Made by a program: the position numbers and the translations under genes | Shown: one piece after another, positions 16,866 to 26,034 of the stretch | How positions within the stretch are numbered: the first letter of the stretch is position 1 | Layout of the letters: each line of letters opens with the position of its first letter | Assembly (NCBI RefSeq): GCF_001748365.1 | Contig: NZ_BDHH01000003.1 | Location: 337,655-401,654 of the forward strand | Length of the DNA: 64,000 bases | Direction: 5' to 3' | Origin: Fusibacter sp. 3D3 | Lineage (GTDB): Bacteria > Bacillota > Clostridia > Peptostreptococcales > Acidaminobacteraceae | Notes under the pieces: generated by a model | The model's database searches: none | What the model was told of the DNA's origin: nothing | The model's input: only the letters and a program-made list of their open reading frames with translations

Positions 16866-17909
16866 TCAATAAACCGCTTGCATAAACACATTTTGCATAA
16901 AAAACAAACTGACATATGAGAGGATTAAAGAAAGCACAGGTGTGAGCAACCATCCGAATGAGATATTGCGAAGTTTAGTCAAATTGATATTTTTGTCCCC
17001 CCTTGCAAGTCCGATTCCGATAATGGAACCAACGATAGCTTGTGAGCTGGATACGGGAACGAGCGGAATTGTGGGGAGATGAAGGGATATGAGTAGATGC
17101 TGAAGTGATACGGACCCAAAGAGGAAGAGCACAAAGGAACTCGATAAAACCACGATCAGTGCACTTGAGGGTGAGATTTTATAAATACTGTTGCCAACGG
17201 TTGCCATGACGTTATGGGAATAAGTAAAGATCCCTACTGCAATGGCAATGGCACCTAAAAAGAAGAGTGCTTCAATTTTGCTTATCGTAAAAAAGTATAA
17301 ATCAATCGGGGGAAATTCAATAGAGTTTGTAAAAACACCCATGACATTTGCGATATTGTTTGCACCTAAAGAATAGGCGCCAAAGGCACCGACAATGATA
17401 AGGCCCATACGGATATAGTAATGCCTCATAAAAATGTTGAGTTTGAGCTTTTGTGTTTTTCGCACGAAAAGTTTATAAAAAAGGATTGAAAAGACAGCGG
17501 CAAGCAAAGGGCATAACACCCAAGTCAGTACAATCTTTGAGAGCACCGTGACACTTGTTGGATTTGAAGAAAAGAGGTTCCAACCGATAATGGCGCCAAC
17601 GATGGCTTGTGAAGTTGAAACTGGAAGCCCGTACGTGGTCATGATAAAAACGGTTACAGCTGAAGCCAGTGCAACGATGAAAGCACCAGGCAGTGAAGTG
17701 ATATCGCCAAGTTTGCCAAGTGTATGGCTGGCACCAGCACCACTTGAAACAGCACCAATGATAACAAAAATACTCATGATTATAGCAGCAGTTTTAAATT
17801 TAATGACTTTAGCACCAACAGCAGTGCCAAAGAGATTAGCCGCATCATTTGCCCCTAAAGACCATCCGAGAAATAAGCCACTTGAGATATAAAATAGAGT
17901 CATATTCAT
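16866..17909 (-). CDS. PiT-family inorganic phosphate transporter
   Basis: This 347-residue membrane protein has the duplicated PiT signature: GANDAANLFGTAVGAKVIKF near the N-terminus and its second copy GANNIANVMGVFTNS in the middle, plus two SQAIVG segments (VSTSQAIVGAIIGW and VSSSQAIVGSIIGIG). It moves phosphate with H+ or Na+. It is 8 bp downstream of a DUF47/PhoU-like gene on the same strand, the usual partner in bacteria. Confidence 0.92.
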   Translation of the reverse strand: MNMTLFYISSGLFLGWSLGANDAANLFGTAVGAKVIKFKTAAIIMSIFVIIGAVSSGAGASHTLGKLGDITSLPGAFIVALASAVTVFIMTTYGLPVSTSQAIVGAIIGWNLFSSNPTSVTVLSKIVLTWVLCPLLAAVFSILFYKLFVRKTQKLKLNIFMRHYYIRMGLIIVGAFGAYSLGANNIANVMGVFTNSIEFPPIDLYFFTISKIEALFFLGAIAIAVGIFTYSHNVMATVGNSIYKISPSSALIVVLSSSFVLFLFGSVSLQHLLISLHLPTIPLVPVSSSQAIVGSIIGIGLARGDKNINLTKLRNISFGWLLTPVLSLILSYVSLFFMQNVFMQAVY

Positions 17910-17917
17910 AAAATCAC

Positions 17918-18568
17918 CTATATCTCTCTTTTTATGATGAAAATAGAAAGTTTGTCCCCGATTAATTCAGCTTCATCAGAGATGCCTGCAATCATACTTG
18001 TAAATTCTTTGAGTTGTCTTTTTTCGGCAAGAGTAGATACGATTTGATCGTTGAAAAGGGCATAATTAATTTTTTCTTCTAAGAGATCTGTTTCATGTTC
18101 GTAAAATTTGACTTTACTAATGTGAGAAGCTGCCATGTGTAATTCACTTAAAAAAGCCCTAGCAGCCAAGAGCAAAAAATCAGCTGATTTTAGGGTGTTA
18201 GCAATAAGGGCAAGTATATTTTCATTTAGGCTACTTGGGAAAATAGGTTTTTGAATATGAAATTCTTTTGCGATTTCTTCAGTGGCATCGATGATGTTAT
18301 CTAGGCTTTTCACAAGTGAGAGGACATCGGCCCGGGTATCGGGGAGCAGCATGAATACATAGAGGGCTGTTTTTATTTCGAATTCTAAATGGTCTGCTTC
18401 AGTCTCTAAAGTGCATATGCGATCAAATGTGTTCTCAAAGGTCTCGCAATCATCCGAGAGGTAAGCGTGGATGGCTTTTTCTAAGAGTAGAAGACTTTGT
18501 GATATGATATCAAGGAATTTTTCAATCTTCATGTTGAGTTCAATAGATTTTTTAAATATAGAAGTCAT
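17918..18568 (-). CDS. DUF47 (PhoU-like) phosphate transport accessory protein
   Basis: This helical protein of about 216 residues is of the DUF47/Pit-accessory family, related to PhoU. It has the family-like TLETEADHLEFEIKTAL and LDNIIDATEEIAKEF segments with their acidic metal-binding clusters. ATG 18568 is chosen because GGGGGAAA lies upstream, rather than a TTG six bases earlier. It is the first gene of a two-gene phosphate operon and likely tunes the PiT transporter. Confidence 0.9.
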   Translation of the reverse strand: MTSIFKKSIELNMKIEKFLDIISQSLLLLEKAIHAYLSDDCETFENTFDRICTLETEADHLEFEIKTALYVFMLLPDTRADVLSLVKSLDNIIDATEEIAKEFHIQKPIFPSSLNENILALIANTLKSADFLLLAARAFLSELHMAASHISKVKFYEHETDLLEEKINYALFNDQIVSTLAEKRQLKEFTSMIAGISDEAELIGDKLSIFIIKREI

Positions 18569-18725
18569 AAGCAATTTCCCCCTTTATATTTAAAGGATAC
18601 CTCAACAGACACATAGTCAAACTAAAATCTAAAGATTAACTTGAGGAATAACGATGAAATTATACGGCTAATATGATAGTATGTTAGTTAGAAAAAATCG
18701 AAACGTTATTTAAGGAGTGAGGGAT

Positions 18726-19667
18726 ATGAATCCAATAGAGCGTATTTTAAAAGATTACCCGATGATGATTTTGGATGGCGCATTTTCAACTGAACTTGAA
18801 CATAAGGGCTGTGATCTCAACGATCCCTTGTGGTCTGCTAAAGTGTTAATAGAAAATCCTGACTTAATTGCGGCAGTTCACGAAGATTATTACAGAGCTG
18901 GCGCAGATTGTGTGATCACAGCAAGTTACCAAGCCACTTATGAAGGCTTTATGAAAAGAGGCGTCAGCGAAGCAGAGGCCGGCAGATTGATTGCATCTTC
19001 GGTTGAAATTGCAAAAGAGGTCAGAGATCAATTTTGGTCAAATGAAGCGGATCAACTGATGAGACCAAAACCGCTTGTTGCAGCATCGGTGGGGCCTTAT
19101 GGGGCGTACCTCGCAGATGGTTCGGAATATCGCGGCAATTATGGACTTGATAGGGCGGCATTATCCGCGTTTCATGAGAAGCGGATGCAGACTCTAATAG
19201 AAGCCGCACCAGACATCTTAGCCTGTGAAACGATTCCTTGCCTTCTTGAAGCTCAGGCAATTGTAGATGTGCTTAGCAATCATCCAGATATGTATGCTTG
19301 GATCAGTTTTAGCGCAAAGGATGGAGCACATATAAACAGTGGTGAAAAGATCGAGGACTGTGCAAGATGGCTGAATGACAAATCTCAAGTTGCCGCTATA
19401 GGGGTGAACTGTACAGCGCTTGAGTATATGACCTCTTTAATAGAAGCCATTCGGAAGGGGTCGGATAAACCCATTGTTGTTTATCCAAACTCTGGAGAAC
19501 AATATGATGCAACGCAAAAGGTTTGGCACGGCTGTTCTACATCAGAACATTATGCGGTGGATGCGATGCAATGGTATGAAAAAGGTGCACAGATCATAGG
19601 GGGATGTTGTAGAACGACACCGAAGCATATTTATGAGATTGCCGTTTTAGCAAAGCGTCAATTGTAA
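18726..19667 (+). CDS. mmuM: Homocysteine S-methyltransferase
   Basis: This 313-residue cobalamin-independent methyltransferase makes methionine from homocysteine, using S-methylmethionine or a similar donor. It has the opening MMILDGAFSTELE, a GVNCTA zinc-binding cysteine, and the C-terminal GGCCRTTP pair (Cys294, Cys295) that completes the zinc site. Length fits MmuM. ATG 18726 has AAGGAG nine bases upstream; a GTG at 18717 overlaps that site and is rejected. The next operon is a polar amino-acid ABC importer, which could bring in a methionine precursor, but no shared transcript is evident. Confidence 0.88.
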   Translation: MNPIERILKDYPMMILDGAFSTELEHKGCDLNDPLWSAKVLIENPDLIAAVHEDYYRAGADCVITASYQATYEGFMKRGVSEAEAGRLIASSVEIAKEVRDQFWSNEADQLMRPKPLVAASVGPYGAYLADGSEYRGNYGLDRAALSAFHEKRMQTLIEAAPDILACETIPCLLEAQAIVDVLSNHPDMYAWISFSAKDGAHINSGEKIEDCARWLNDKSQVAAIGVNCTALEYMTSLIEAIRKGSDKPIVVYPNSGEQYDATQKVWHGCSTSEHYAVDAMQWYEKGAQIIGGCCRTTPKHIYEIAVLAKRQL

Positions 19668-19788
19668 AAGGCATATAAAAGTATCAATGTATGTATATTT
19701 ATACATTCCGGCAAAATAGGTTTGTGTATAAATAAGCAGAGGTTGATACTTTTTCTTTGTTTATTTAAGTGAAATGTGAAAAAAATAC

Positions 19789-19817
19789 TTGATATTTGAT
19801 TAATATGCGAGTATATT
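19789..19817 (+). promoter_or_regulatory. Promoter of the amino-acid ABC operon
   Basis: TTGATA, exactly 17 bp, then TATATT. It is 60 bp before the binding-protein start. I see no T-box, SAM riboswitch or other leader RNA in this gap. Confidence 0.65.
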
Positions 19818-19876
19818 AATAAAAAGACTTGAATAAACATGCTTAAACATGTATTTAAATTAATGAGGGGGATATA

Positions 19877-20776
19877 ATGAAAAAGATATTAGCGTTGATT
19901 ATGATTATGCTACTTGCAGTTGGATTTACAGGATGCACCTCTAAAGCAAAGGCTGCAGATCCAGCAGTACCAGCTCAAGAAGCGACAACGAATGAGGCGG
20001 CAGCACCAGAAGCTGCACCAGAGGCTACACCAGAAGCGACGACACCGTCAGAAAAATTAGTGATTAAGGTTGGAACGGACGATGCGTACCCACCCTTTGA
20101 ATATCACGACGAAGCTACTAATGATTTAATTGGTTTTGATATTGACTTTGCAAAAGCACTCGCTGAGGAAATGGGCGTTGAAATCGAGTATGTCCCAACA
20201 GCATGGGATGGGATCTTTAATGGCGTAAACACTGGACAGTATGATATGATCATATCCTGTGTGAGTATTACACCGGATCGTATCGAGGGTTTTGGAATGA
20301 CCAATCCATATCTTTCAAATGGGATTGTAATCGTTTCAGCAGCAGATGGTGAACAAGCGACTTCTATTGAGCAATTAGCAGGTAAAAAAGTAGGTGTTCA
20401 GCTCGAGACAACTGCAGATATTGCAGCTAAAAAATTCATGGCTGATGGTACAGATATCACTTTATCGCAATTTGATTCAGTAATGGAAGCTTTTGCAGCA
20501 CTTAAAGGTGGCTCAATAGAGTACATTTTAGTAGACAGTTCAGTTGGTGGTTTCTACATTTCAAATGACCCAGATTCTTTCAATATTACGTCGGATCTTT
20601 TATCGAATGAGCCTATTGGCGTTTGCATTGCAAAAGAAAATACAGCGTTATTGGATAAAGTCAATACTGGCATAAAAGCACTTCAAGATAGTGGCAAAAT
20701 GACAGAGATTTCTCAAAAGTGGTTCTCGGCAGATTTTGCAACTCATATTGATTCTGAAATTAAAGTCATCGAATAG
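19877..20776 (+). CDS. Polar amino-acid ABC transporter substrate-binding lipoprotein
   Basis: This 299-residue SBP family 3 protein has lipobox FTGC (Cys20), an Ala/Glu/Pro-rich linker (residues 25-58) and the family motifs VGTDDAYPPFEYHDE and LIGFDIDFAKALAEEMG. It binds a polar amino acid outside the cell; cystine, glutamine or methionine derivatives are possible. It is the first gene of a three-gene importer and is followed by an intercistronic hairpin. AGGGGG lies before the ATG. Confidence 0.9.
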   Translation: MKKILALIMIMLLAVGFTGCTSKAKAADPAVPAQEATTNEAAAPEAAPEATPEATTPSEKLVIKVGTDDAYPPFEYHDEATNDLIGFDIDFAKALAEEMGVEIEYVPTAWDGIFNGVNTGQYDMIISCVSITPDRIEGFGMTNPYLSNGIVIVSAADGEQATSIEQLAGKKVGVQLETTADIAAKKFMADGTDITLSQFDSVMEAFAALKGGSIEYILVDSSVGGFYISNDPDSFNITSDLLSNEPIGVCIAKENTALLDKVNTGIKALQDSGKMTEISQKWFSADFATHIDSEIKVIE

Positions 20777-20833
20777 AAAGTGCATTCTACGGCACCTATA
20801 GAGGGTGTCTGTAAAAAGAATAGGTGTAAATTA

Positions 20834-20862
20834 ATGACCTGTCACTGGTGGTGGCAGGTCAT
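20834..20862 (+). promoter_or_regulatory. Intercistronic hairpin after the amino-acid binding protein
   Basis: ATGACCTGTCAC and GTGGCAGGTCAT form a 12-bp stem (one G-T pair) with a 5-base loop and no T-run. It probably stabilises or partly terminates the mRNA, as the hairpin at 7419 might. Confidence 0.6.
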
Positions 20863-20901
20863 CTTAATAATATTAGGACCATAAAAGGGTGGGGAGCTAA
20901 A

Positions 20902-21561
20902 ATGTTAAATGAAGTACAAATTCAAGCGATCATAAAAGGGACAGGCTATACCCTCATCATTGCAGTTGTAGCCGTTATAATAGGCACAGTATTTGGTATG
21001 TTGGTAGCACTAGGGCGCATATCCCACAACAAGATACTCAATAAGGTTTCATGGATTTACGTATGGTTTTTTAGAGGGACTCCGTTACTGCTACAATTGT
21101 TTATGATATACTATGCGATGCCTTTGATCGTCAAAGATCTACTGGGGCGTCCTTTTCCGATTAACCCATTGATGGCATGTTTTATCGCTTTTGGTCTGAA
21201 TTCAACGGCCTATATGGCAGAGTTCTTTAGAGCGGGTATCGAATCCATCGATAAAGGACAATTGGAGGCGTCAAAAGCTTTAGGCATGAGCTATAATCAA
21301 GCCATGTTTAAAATCATCATTCCTCAGTCTTATAAAAGACTGTTACCCTCTGTTGGCAATGAATTTATCATGTTGATCAAAGATACTTCTCTTGCTTCCA
21401 CAGTGGCGATTTCAGATCTTCTCAGAACAACTAAAACCATGAGCAGTTCTTCTGGAAATTGGATCTATTACGTCTATGCGGCATGCGTTTATTTGCTGAT
21501 GACCTCTATCATTCAGTTTGGATTTGATAAGCTTGAGAAGAAGGTTGGTGCTTATGAGTAA
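20902..21561 (+). CDS. Polar amino-acid ABC transporter permease
   Basis: This protein of about 219 residues is of the HisM/GlnP family. It has the opening [27 protein letters not shown], the [17 protein letters not shown] segment, and the EAA loop [24 protein letters not shown] 20902 is chosen because GGTGGGG lies upstream; in-frame codons back to 20848 run through the hairpin. It overlaps the ATPase gene by 8 bp. Confidence 0.9.
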   Translation: MLNEVQIQAIIKGTGYTLIIAVVAVIIGTVFGMLVALGRISHNKILNKVSWIYVWFFRGTPLLLQLFMIYYAMPLIVKDLLGRPFPINPLMACFIAFGLNSTAYMAEFFRAGIESIDKGQLEASKALGMSYNQAMFKIIIPQSYKRLLPSVGNEFIMLIKDTSLASTVAISDLLRTTKTMSSSSGNWIYYVYAACVYLLMTSIIQFGFDKLEKKVGAYE

Positions 21562-22318
21562 AGAGATGATTAAGGTGGTAGAGGTTCATAAATCGTTTGG
21601 AAAATTAGAAGTTTTAAAGGGCATTAATTTCTCGGTTAGCGAGAATGAGGTGGTTTGTATTTTAGGGGCCAGTGGCTCTGGTAAGTCAACCATGCTCAGG
21701 TGTATGAATCATTTAGAACGCATTACCTCTGGTGAAATTTATATAGATGGTGAACTTGCAGATAAAAGAGAAAATGACAAAGATATGATCAAGATTAGCC
21801 CAGAACATGCACAGGAACTCTGTATGGAACTTGGCATGGTCTTTCAGCGGTTTAATCTGTTCCCACACTTGACAGCGCTTGAAAATGTCATGAAGGCGCC
21901 TATGCTCGTTAAAAAAGTGGATGAAGCCACAGCGCTTAAAGAGGCAGAAGAACTGCTTAAATCGGTCGGTCTTTTTGATAAAAAAGATGAGTATCCTTCT
22001 AGACTTTCTGGGGGACAACAACAGCGGGTTGCCATTGCCAGAGCACTTGCGATGAAACCTAAGATTATGCTCTTTGATGAACCCACTTCTGCGCTTGATC
22101 CAGAGCTTGTGGGAGAGGTTCTAGAAGTTATGAAAGAACTGGCTAGAAAGGGCATGACTATGATCGTAGTGACACATGAAGTGGGCTTTGCGAAGGAAGT
22201 GGGAGACCGTGTGATTTTCATGGATGGTGGTGTGATTTGTGAAGAGGGTAAACCAGAAGATGTGATTGATCATCCGAAGGAAGAGCGAACGAAAGCGTTT
22301 TTTAGTAAGATCTTATAA
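21554..22318 (+). CDS. Polar amino-acid ABC transporter ATP-binding protein
   Basis: This 254-residue ATPase is of the GlnQ/HisP type. It has Walker A GASGSGKS (residues 38-45), [16 protein letters not shown], signature [15 protein letters not shown], Walker [13 protein letters not shown] and H-loop VTHE. ATG 21554 is used (an upstream TTG at 21518 lies inside the permease gene). The operon ends here; palindromic element A copy 3 begins 28 bp later. Confidence 0.92.
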   Translation: MSKEMIKVVEVHKSFGKLEVLKGINFSVSENEVVCILGASGSGKSTMLRCMNHLERITSGEIYIDGELADKRENDKDMIKISPEHAQELCMELGMVFQRFNLFPHLTALENVMKAPMLVKKVDEATALKEAEELLKSVGLFDKKDEYPSRLSGGQQQRVAIARALAMKPKIMLFDEPTSALDPELVGEVLEVMKELARKGMTMIVVTHEVGFAKEVGDRVIFMDGGVICEEGKPEDVIDHPKEERTKAFFSKIL

Positions 22319-22345
22319 GGTGTGAAATTTAATTAAATTCAATAA

Positions 22346-22467
22346 TGGTTAGAGTGTCAAATCCAAAAGTTGAGCAACCCTCTACCCTATGATGTCGTTT
22401 ACGGGAAGTAGGCGATACAGCATAGGGTAGAGGGTTGATTCGAAACTGACTTTTGACACTCTAACCA
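22346..22467. repeat. Palindromic element A, copy 3 (most perfect)
   Basis: The outer arms TGGTTAGAGTGTCAAA and TTTGACACTCTAACCA are exact complements (16 bp). The inner stem ACCCTCTACCCTATG pairs perfectly with CATAGGGTAGAGGGT. It lies between two convergent genes, where it could also serve as a terminator. Confidence 0.9.
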
Positions 22468-22476
22468 ATAAAAATT

Positions 22477-23811
22477 CTATAAAATTTTCCAATACCCGTC
22501 GGTTGCTGAACCCATTCGTTCTATTAATTTTTGTTCTTGTAATTTTTTCATATTTCTTTGGATAGTGCTAACATTTTTATCCAATTTTATACCGATCTCT
22601 TCTTGTGTAATGTATTTATTTTCTTTTATAAGCACAATAATATTTATTTGGGTTGTATTTAATTTCAGTACATTCTTCCCTGCATTCTTCCCTGCATTCT
22701 TCCCCGCATTCTTCCCCGCATTCTTCCCCGCATTCTCAACTTGAAAGCTTACTATTAAAAAATTGGGACTAAATTTGAATATACTTTTATCATATGAATT
22801 TAGTATTCTTTGAATACCAGAACCAAGTTGTTCAACTAATTTGAGATCCCTAAATACACGCATAAGTTCTTTATTTCTTGGAGCTGAAATGCCTTCAAAG
22901 AACTCTTCATGAGTTAATTCTTGGGGCAATCCACCGGAGGAGGTAACAACAAATCTATCTGAAAATATTTCAAATAAAGGTGGAATCCCATTGGAATAGT
23001 CATTATGGATAATTGCATTGATTACAGCTTCTTTCAAGGCTGTTGGATCAACAAGTCTCTTTTCTCTACGTACTGTTGACGTAATTTCTGTTCTTGTGAT
23101 ATTTTCAATTTCCAACTTGTTCAAAATATTTGTGGTTGCTTTTATTAATGAACAATATCCAAATTCAGAATTTTCAATCAAGTCAACTTTATCTATCCCC
23201 GAATATTTTGCTACCTTCATGGAATTACCATTTTCGTCAGCCAATAAATAGGCTGCGTAATTAAATCGAGCATCTTCTGTATAAAATTCTAAATTTTTTA
23301 AAAATTTAGAATTTAAATCAAATCCATTTTCTTCATAGAATATTTTAAGTTGCTTAAACGTCAAATCTTGTCTTGGAGACGTAAGCAGACCTAGTGAATT
23401 TCTAATACGTTTTGAATATAATGAATCAATTATTTCTTTTGGCATTTGTTGAACAGTTGTACCGACCCTCATAAAACATCCATTAGGGGACATGCCATAT
23501 TTTTTGATATAGTATGGTTTTTCTGGACCGCTAGATATTGCAATTTTTATAACATTTTTTTCGTCCATAGTTACATTTATAACATCGTACAAACCCATTA
23601 CTGAAGGGTAAATATTGTTCTTTATTCGATCTACAATTCTTTTTTGTATGTCATCTGTATTTTCAAGACCGATAATAGTTCCATCATCAGTAATTCCAAT
23701 GTAGAGTTCTCCACCTTCGGGATAATTAAAGAAACCTACTACTTCCTTTTCTAAACTATCATTTAACTCTCTTTTGAACTCTACTCTATTACTTTCGACC
23801 AAATCATTCAC
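22477..23811 (-). CDS. AlbA/ATPase-type (RecG-like) putative transcriptional regulator
   Basis: This 444-residue protein has three regions. Residues about 8-125 form an AlbA_2 DNA-binding domain (ESNRVEFKRELNDSLEKEVVGFFNYPEGGELYIGI). Residues about 245-345 form a GHKL-like ATPase region (ALKEAVINAIIHNDYSNG, LKLVEQLGSGIQRIL). A (NAGK)5 repeat follows, then a C-terminal winged helix (KYITQEEIGIKLDKNVSTIQRNMKKL). The start is GTG. It is a full-length paralogue of the gene cut by the left window edge. Targets are unknown. Confidence 0.85.
   Translation of the reverse strand: MNDLVESNRVEFKRELNDSLEKEVVGFFNYPEGGELYIGITDDGTIIGLENTDDIQKRIVDRIKNNIYPSVMGLYDVINVTMDEKNVIKIAISSGPEKPYYIKKYGMSPNGCFMRVGTTVQQMPKEIIDSLYSKRIRNSLGLLTSPRQDLTFKQLKIFYEENGFDLNSKFLKNLEFYTEDARFNYAAYLLADENGNSMKVAKYSGIDKVDLIENSEFGYCSLIKATTNILNKLEIENITRTEITSTVRREKRLVDPTALKEAVINAIIHNDYSNGIPPLFEIFSDRFVVTSSGGLPQELTHEEFFEGISAPRNKELMRVFRDLKLVEQLGSGIQRILNSYDKSIFKFSPNFLIVSFQVENAGKNAGKNAGKNAGKNAGKNVLKLNTTQINIIVLIKENKYITQEEIGIKLDKNVSTIQRNMKKLQEQKLIERMGSATDGYWKIL
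22671..22737 (-). repeat. 12-bp tandem repeats coding NAGK in the regulator gene
   Basis: About five and a half head-to-tail copies of GCATTCTTCCC followed by C or T (plus-strand reading) encode NAGK units. One base varies between copies. The repeat lies at the same domain boundary as the ATTQ repeat in the paralogue at 762-821. Confidence 0.92.
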
Positions 23812-23973
23812 CTACTTTCAAATGAGATATTCTTTCTTTCAATCATAATTCTTTTATATTTAGATTGCAACTTTTAACGGGCATGATCTCATTAGTCTCT
23901 GGACATTTCTGAATTTTTAGTAAAATCAATTTTATACAATAGCATTTAGTCCAAATCTGATAAAATTCTTTTA

Positions 23974-24120
23974 ATAACCCTTGAGGAGGTGTCCCCCACT
24001 TCTCAAAGTGGGGGTTCATATGCCTAATTCAGTGGGCGTGCAAACGCCCGCTGAATGCAATCCGATAGGATTGTGCAAGTGTTACGAAGGTAGTGAAGCG
24101 GACTGAGTATACGCTTTGAT
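23974..24120 (+). ncRNA. 147-bp structured repeat B, copy 1 (omega-RNA/HEARO-like candidate)
   Basis: It starts ATAACCCTTGAGGAG and ends GGACTGAGTA followed by CGCTTTGAT. Hairpins visible in order: CCCCCACTT/AAGTGGGGG; ATTCAGTGGGCGT against ACGCCCGCTGAAT; CAATCC-GATA-GGATTG; then an ACGAAGG...GAAGCGGAC segment. Copies 2 and 3 have exactly the same length. The style resembles the guide-RNA ends of IS200/IS605-type elements, but no transposase, TnpB or IscB gene is attached; identity is inferred. Confidence 0.65.
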
Positions 24121-24178
24121 ACACTAAAATAGCCTCTCTTTTATTTTGAGAAGCTATTACAATAAAAGGAGGTCTATC

Positions 24179-24958
24179 ATGATTAAAGGTTTTACACTAC
24201 CAAGAACGCCAAAGGGTACAGCAAGCCTAGTACCACATCCACCATGGCATTATGTAGGCAATGTGGTTGCAGTTGAATATGAAGCTGATCAAGCATTAAT
24301 TGAAGCTTATTTACCAGAACCGTTGACTTTAGAATCCACAAAATGTTGCATCTATTTTGTGGATTGGCAATATGCATCGGCGTATGGTGAAGAATACCTA
24401 GATCCTGCCGAGAGTCAATATAAAGAGACGATTATCCTAATGTCAGCAGCTTACAAAGGTGAACCCATGGCATATTGTCCCTATATTTGGGTGGATCAAG
24501 ACAAGGCTTTTCTGAGAGGTCTTATTCAAGGATGGCCAAAGCAAATTGGAGAAACGCATATCTCCAAAGGGTTTACACTAGAGTCAAAAGCGGCTCCCGC
24601 AGGACGCTTTGGCGCCACATTAACGGTTAATGGGAAACGCTATATTGAGAGTCAATTGCTTTTAAATGAAGAAGACGCGGAAATGCCGTCACCTACTTTT
24701 TCAGGCTCTGCGCTATTGAGATACTTCCCCAATCTTGAAAATGAAAAGCATCATGAGCCGCTCATCAATGAGCTTGTCCAGCTGAAATCAAGAGATGTAA
24801 AAGTGTCTATGGTGTCAAAAGGCGATGCCAAACTAAATTTTGTGGTGTCACCTGAGCATGAACTTAGCGATTTTAAGCCTATTAAAGTGCTCGACGGTTA
24901 TAGATTCCAAGTGGCATTAACGGTAGATGATTTAAAGGTTCTTGAAAAATTGATATAA
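24179..24958 (+). CDS. Acetoacetate decarboxylase-family protein
   Basis: This protein of about 259 residues belongs to the ADC family. It has the N-terminal region PHPPWHYVGNVVAVEYEAD, the VDWQYASAY segment, and LIQGWPKQIGETHIS, which holds the lysine of the family's Schiff-base site (the WPK position). It could decarboxylate acetoacetate or act on another keto acid; many family members are not true decarboxylases. AAAGGAGGT lies before ATG 24179, so the longer frame from 24146 is rejected. It sits between two direct copies of repeat B, and its stop codon TAA falls within the second copy. Confidence 0.8.
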   Translation: MIKGFTLPRTPKGTASLVPHPPWHYVGNVVAVEYEADQALIEAYLPEPLTLESTKCCIYFVDWQYASAYGEEYLDPAESQYKETIILMSAAYKGEPMAYCPYIWVDQDKAFLRGLIQGWPKQIGETHISKGFTLESKAAPAGRFGATLTVNGKRYIESQLLLNEEDAEMPSPTFSGSALLRYFPNLENEKHHEPLINELVQLKSRDVKVSMVSKGDAKLNFVVSPEHELSDFKPIKVLDGYRFQVALTVDDLKVLEKLI

Positions 24959-25101
24959 CCCTTGAGGAGATGTCCCACACTTTTCAAAGTGGGGGTTCAT
25001 ATGCCTAATTCAGTGGGAGTCCAAACGCCCACTGAATGCAATCCGATAGGATTGTGCAAGTGTTACGAAGGTAGCGAAGCGGACTGAGTATGTGCTTTGA
25101 T
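24955..25101 (+). ncRNA. 147-bp structured repeat B, copy 2
   Basis: Same length and hairpins as copy 1. The second stem is GTGGGAGT/ACGCCCAC, where copy 1 has GTGGGCGT/ACGCCCGC. Its bases 2-4 are the TAA stop of the decarboxylase-like gene. Confidence 0.65.
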
Positions 25102-25239
25102 TCAAGTAGGACGCATACGAAAAGTGTAACCATCTCCTCATCGTCGTATAACAGAGGAGCATGTATGGGCTGTGATTAGGTGTGAATCTGATTAGGCATG
25201 AATCTGATTATATGCAAATATGAGAAAGAAGGTGAACTC

Positions 25240-26022
25240 ATGGGCAAAAGTAAATTTGAAACCACCCGTTTTTATGACATGATTGAAGTGAAAATTAATG
25301 ATTCGCACCCTCATGCTTATAAGCCACATTTACACTCGGAACTCGCTATTGGTATCATTGAAAAAGGTGATACCGTTCTAACCATTAATGAAGTTGACTA
25401 TGAATTCGGCGAAGGGGATGCGGTGATCATCATGCCTTATGTCGTTCACAATTGTCAGCCAAAAGATATTCATAATTGGTCCTTTACGATGATTTATTTA
25501 GAGGACAGTTTTAGGGACGCTTTGGCGGATGCTTTAAGTCCAGATTTAAAAATAGGAATTGCTAAACTAGGGCAATCAGAATATAATAAGATCAAAAATC
25601 TCACAAGTATTTTAAAATCAGAACGCGATGACTTTTTAAAAGAAGTTGAAATCATAGATTGCATCAATACGATTGTGGATTCTATTGAGGTGCGCATTTC
25701 CAAAGAACATGATCTTGTGATGGAACGTATTAGAGTTTATATAGAAGCACATTTTTTAGACAGTTTAAGTCTAGATGAAATTGCAACTGAATTCGATTTT
25801 AATAAATTTAATCTTATAAGACGCTTTAAAAGGCTTTATAATGTGACGCCTAGTGCTTATCAGTTACAACTAAAAGTTAATCATGCAAAGCATTTATTGA
25901 AAAGTGAAAATAATCTTGTAAAGGTTGCTCTAGAAGCCGGTTTTTACGATCAAGCGCATTTTTCAAAAGAGTTTAAAAAGGCCACAGGGATGACACCATT
26001 TCAGTACATAAAAGCAGAGTAA
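25240..26022 (+). CDS. AraC-family transcriptional regulator with cupin sensor
   Basis: This 260-residue protein has an N-terminal cupin (PHAYKPHLHSELAIGIIEKGD, histidines of a small-molecule pocket, residues 22-100). Two AraC helix-turn-helix motifs follow at the C-terminus (SLDEIATEFDFNKFNLIRRFKR and KVALEAGFYDQAHFSKEFKKATG). ATG 25240 has AAGAAGGTG upstream. It lies between the decarboxylase-like gene and a decayed sigma-54 regulator; its targets may be the adjacent lost transport and amino-acid genes. Confidence 0.87.
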   Translation: MGKSKFETTRFYDMIEVKINDSHPHAYKPHLHSELAIGIIEKGDTVLTINEVDYEFGEGDAVIIMPYVVHNCQPKDIHNWSFTMIYLEDSFRDALADALSPDLKIGIAKLGQSEYNKIKNLTSILKSERDDFLKEVEIIDCINTIVDSIEVRISKEHDLVMERIRVYIEAHFLDSLSLDEIATEFDFNKFNLIRRFKRLYNVTPSAYQLQLKVNHAKHLLKSENNLVKVALEAGFYDQAHFSKEFKKATGMTPFQYIKAE

Positions 26023-26034
26023 AAAGGGGATGCT

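Noticed and set aside
18600..19877. SAM riboswitch or T-box before the homocysteine methyltransferase or amino-acid importer
   Set aside because: None of the conserved T-box or SAM-riboswitch blocks could be found in these gaps.
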